Assembly: GCA_943326655.2 (NCBI GenBank)
Contig: CALPUC020000052.1
Span: forward strand, 1 to 6,373
Direction of reading: 5' to 3'
DNA from: Rhodoluna limnophila
GTDB taxonomy: Bacteria; Actinomycetota; Actinomycetes; Actinomycetales; Microbacteriaceae
DNA length: 6,373 nucleotides
Position 1 is the stretch's first letter. Each line of letters starts with the position of its first letter. Position numbers and translations under genes: made by a program. Under the pieces are notes generated by a model, which saw only the letters and a list, made by a program, of their open reading frames with translations, was not told the DNA's origin and made no database searches. Positions 5,464 to 6,373 of this stretch are shown piece after piece.

Positions 5464-6373
5464 CCCGGCCTAGACCTTGCCAACTTCGATAAGAACGTAA
5501 AACCACAGGACGACCTGTATCTGCACACCAACGGGAAGTGGATCCGCGACACTGAAATCCCAGCCGACCAAGCGATTCACGGCTCATTCCACGAGCTTCG
5601 CGATGCGGCTGAAGAGGCCGTTCGAGACATCCTGCTCGAAGCCTCGGCAAATCCAAAGCCGGGCGTCAGCCAGCAGATTGGCGATCTCTATTCTTCGTTT
5701 TTGAATGAAGAGTTGGCCAACGAACTGGGCTTTGCTCCGATTGCCGGAGACTTGCAGCGCATTCGAGATGCCAAGCACATTGAAGAACTAATGCGACTCA
5801 TGGGTGAGTTTTCCAGGCAGGGCATTGGCGGTTTCTTCGGTCTATACATCGACAACGACCCGGGCAACCCCGAGCGCTACCTACCGCACCTGAGCCAGGG
5901 AGGCCTAGGTCTTCCAGACGAGGCTTACTACCGCGAAGAAAAGCACCAGGAAATCCGCGACGCTTACCTTCCTTACATTTCCGAGATGTTCCATCACGCT
6001 GGCTTCGACACGGCTTCTGCCGACGACGCGGCCCGCTCGATTCTGGAATTTGAAACTGCGCTCGCGGCAACGCACTGGAACGTTGTGGATTCTCGCGACG
6101 CCGAGAAGACCTACAACCTCTATTCCCTTCCCGCACTTCAGGCGATGACTCCTGGTCTCGACTGGAATCAGTGGACCTACGGCTGTGAAATCAAGCAGGA
6201 GGCCTTGAACGAGGTTGTGTTGATGATGCCGAGTTTCTTCGAGGCACTGCCGAAGCTGTTCAATAACGAAAACCTTGAAACCGTGAAGCTGTGGTTCCAG
6301 TGGGATCTCATCAATTCCATGGCTCCATACCTTTCTCAGGAATTCGTGAACACGCGCTTCGAGTTTTACGGCA
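5452..6373 (+). CDS. pepO: M13-family zinc metallopeptidase (PepO/neprilysin type), N-terminal part
   Basis: Family members cleave small and medium peptides with a single zinc. The window holds 307 codons of about 650 and ends in frame at 6373 with no stop, so the HExxH and ExxxD zinc motifs lie beyond it and activity cannot be judged. The N-terminal domain fits well: DDLYLHTNGKWIRDTEIPAD (20-39), GSFHELRD (44-51), GGLGLPDEAYYRE (151-162), ILEFETALAATHW (197-209) and RDAEKTYNLYSL (215-226). There is no signal peptide or membrane anchor, so this enzyme is probably cytoplasmic, unlike animal neprilysins. ATG at 5452 is the first start in frame and has no Shine-Dalgarno site; TAGTCT at 5440-5445 could serve as a -10 box for a short-leader or leaderless mRNA. 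It starts 23 bases from trhO, in the opposite direction. Confidence 0.92.
   Translation, partial: MSIKPGLDLANFDKNVKPQDDLYLHTNGKWIRDTEIPADQAIHGSFHELRDAAEEAVRDILLEASANPKPGVSQQIGDLYSSFLNEELANELGFAPIAGDLQRIRDAKHIEELMRLMGEFSRQGIGGFFGLYIDNDPGNPERYLPHLSQGGLGLPDEAYYREEKHQEIRDAYLPYISEMFHHAGFDTASADDAARSILEFETALAATHWNVVDSRDAEKTYNLYSLPALQAMTPGLDWNQWTYGCEIKQEALNEVVLMMPSFFEALPKLFNNENLETVKLWFQWDLINSMAPYLSQEFVNTRFEFYG

Noticed and set aside
5798..6136. 112-residue minus-strand open frame within the metallopeptidase gene
   Set aside because: Its product is an Arg/Gly/Ser-rich low-complexity translation antisense to a clear M13 N-terminal domain, so it is a shadow frame.
1..6373. Search for CRISPR arrays, insertion sequences, tRNA genes, toxin-antitoxin or defence modules
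   Set aside because: No regularly spaced repeats, transposase motifs, terminal inverted repeats, cloverleaf-like sequence or defence domains were seen; gene content is conserved housekeeping plus one unknown exported protein.

Overview
The window looks like chromosomal DNA from an actinobacterium of middling GC content. A member of the Microbacteriaceae with a small, compact genome fits best. The lineage is inferred from gene order, the style of the FhaA and TrhO N-termini, frequent TTG/GTG starts and very short gaps; no marker gene was compared.

Positions 1-3792 (minus strand) hold the well-known actinobacterial envelope-growth and Ser/Thr-phosphorylation locus, read fhaA, fhaB, pstP, rodA, pbpA. 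Only the first codons of pbpA are present. Every junction overlaps (4, 1, 8 and 4 bases), so this is almost certainly one translationally coupled operon. The kinases pknA and pknB usually follow pbpA and would lie beyond position 1. FhaA and FhaB read phospho-threonine marks, PstP removes them, and RodA with PbpA polymerises and cross-links peptidoglycan.

Positions 3793-3954 are a divergent control region. It holds TGAGTT motifs in helical phase, including a 10-bp tandem repeat. It leads to a plus-strand gene (3955-4437) for a small exported protein of unknown function, with a His-rich stretch and two related beta-strand repeats. This is the least explained gene here. A perfect 16-bp-stem hairpin (4468-4503) sits between this gene and the convergent trhO and can terminate both.

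Positions 4520-5428 (minus) encode TrhO, a rhodanese-family tRNA uridine hydroxylase, apparently from a leaderless mRNA. Twenty-three bases away, in the opposite direction, an M13-family zinc metallopeptidase (PepO type) starts at 5452 and runs off the window before its catalytic motif. The two divergent promoters must overlap each other or the coding starts.

I saw no tRNA or rRNA, mobile element, CRISPR array or defence system. Most of the window is conserved housekeeping. The more original points are the exported His-rich protein, its upstream repeats, and the compact trhO/pepO junction.
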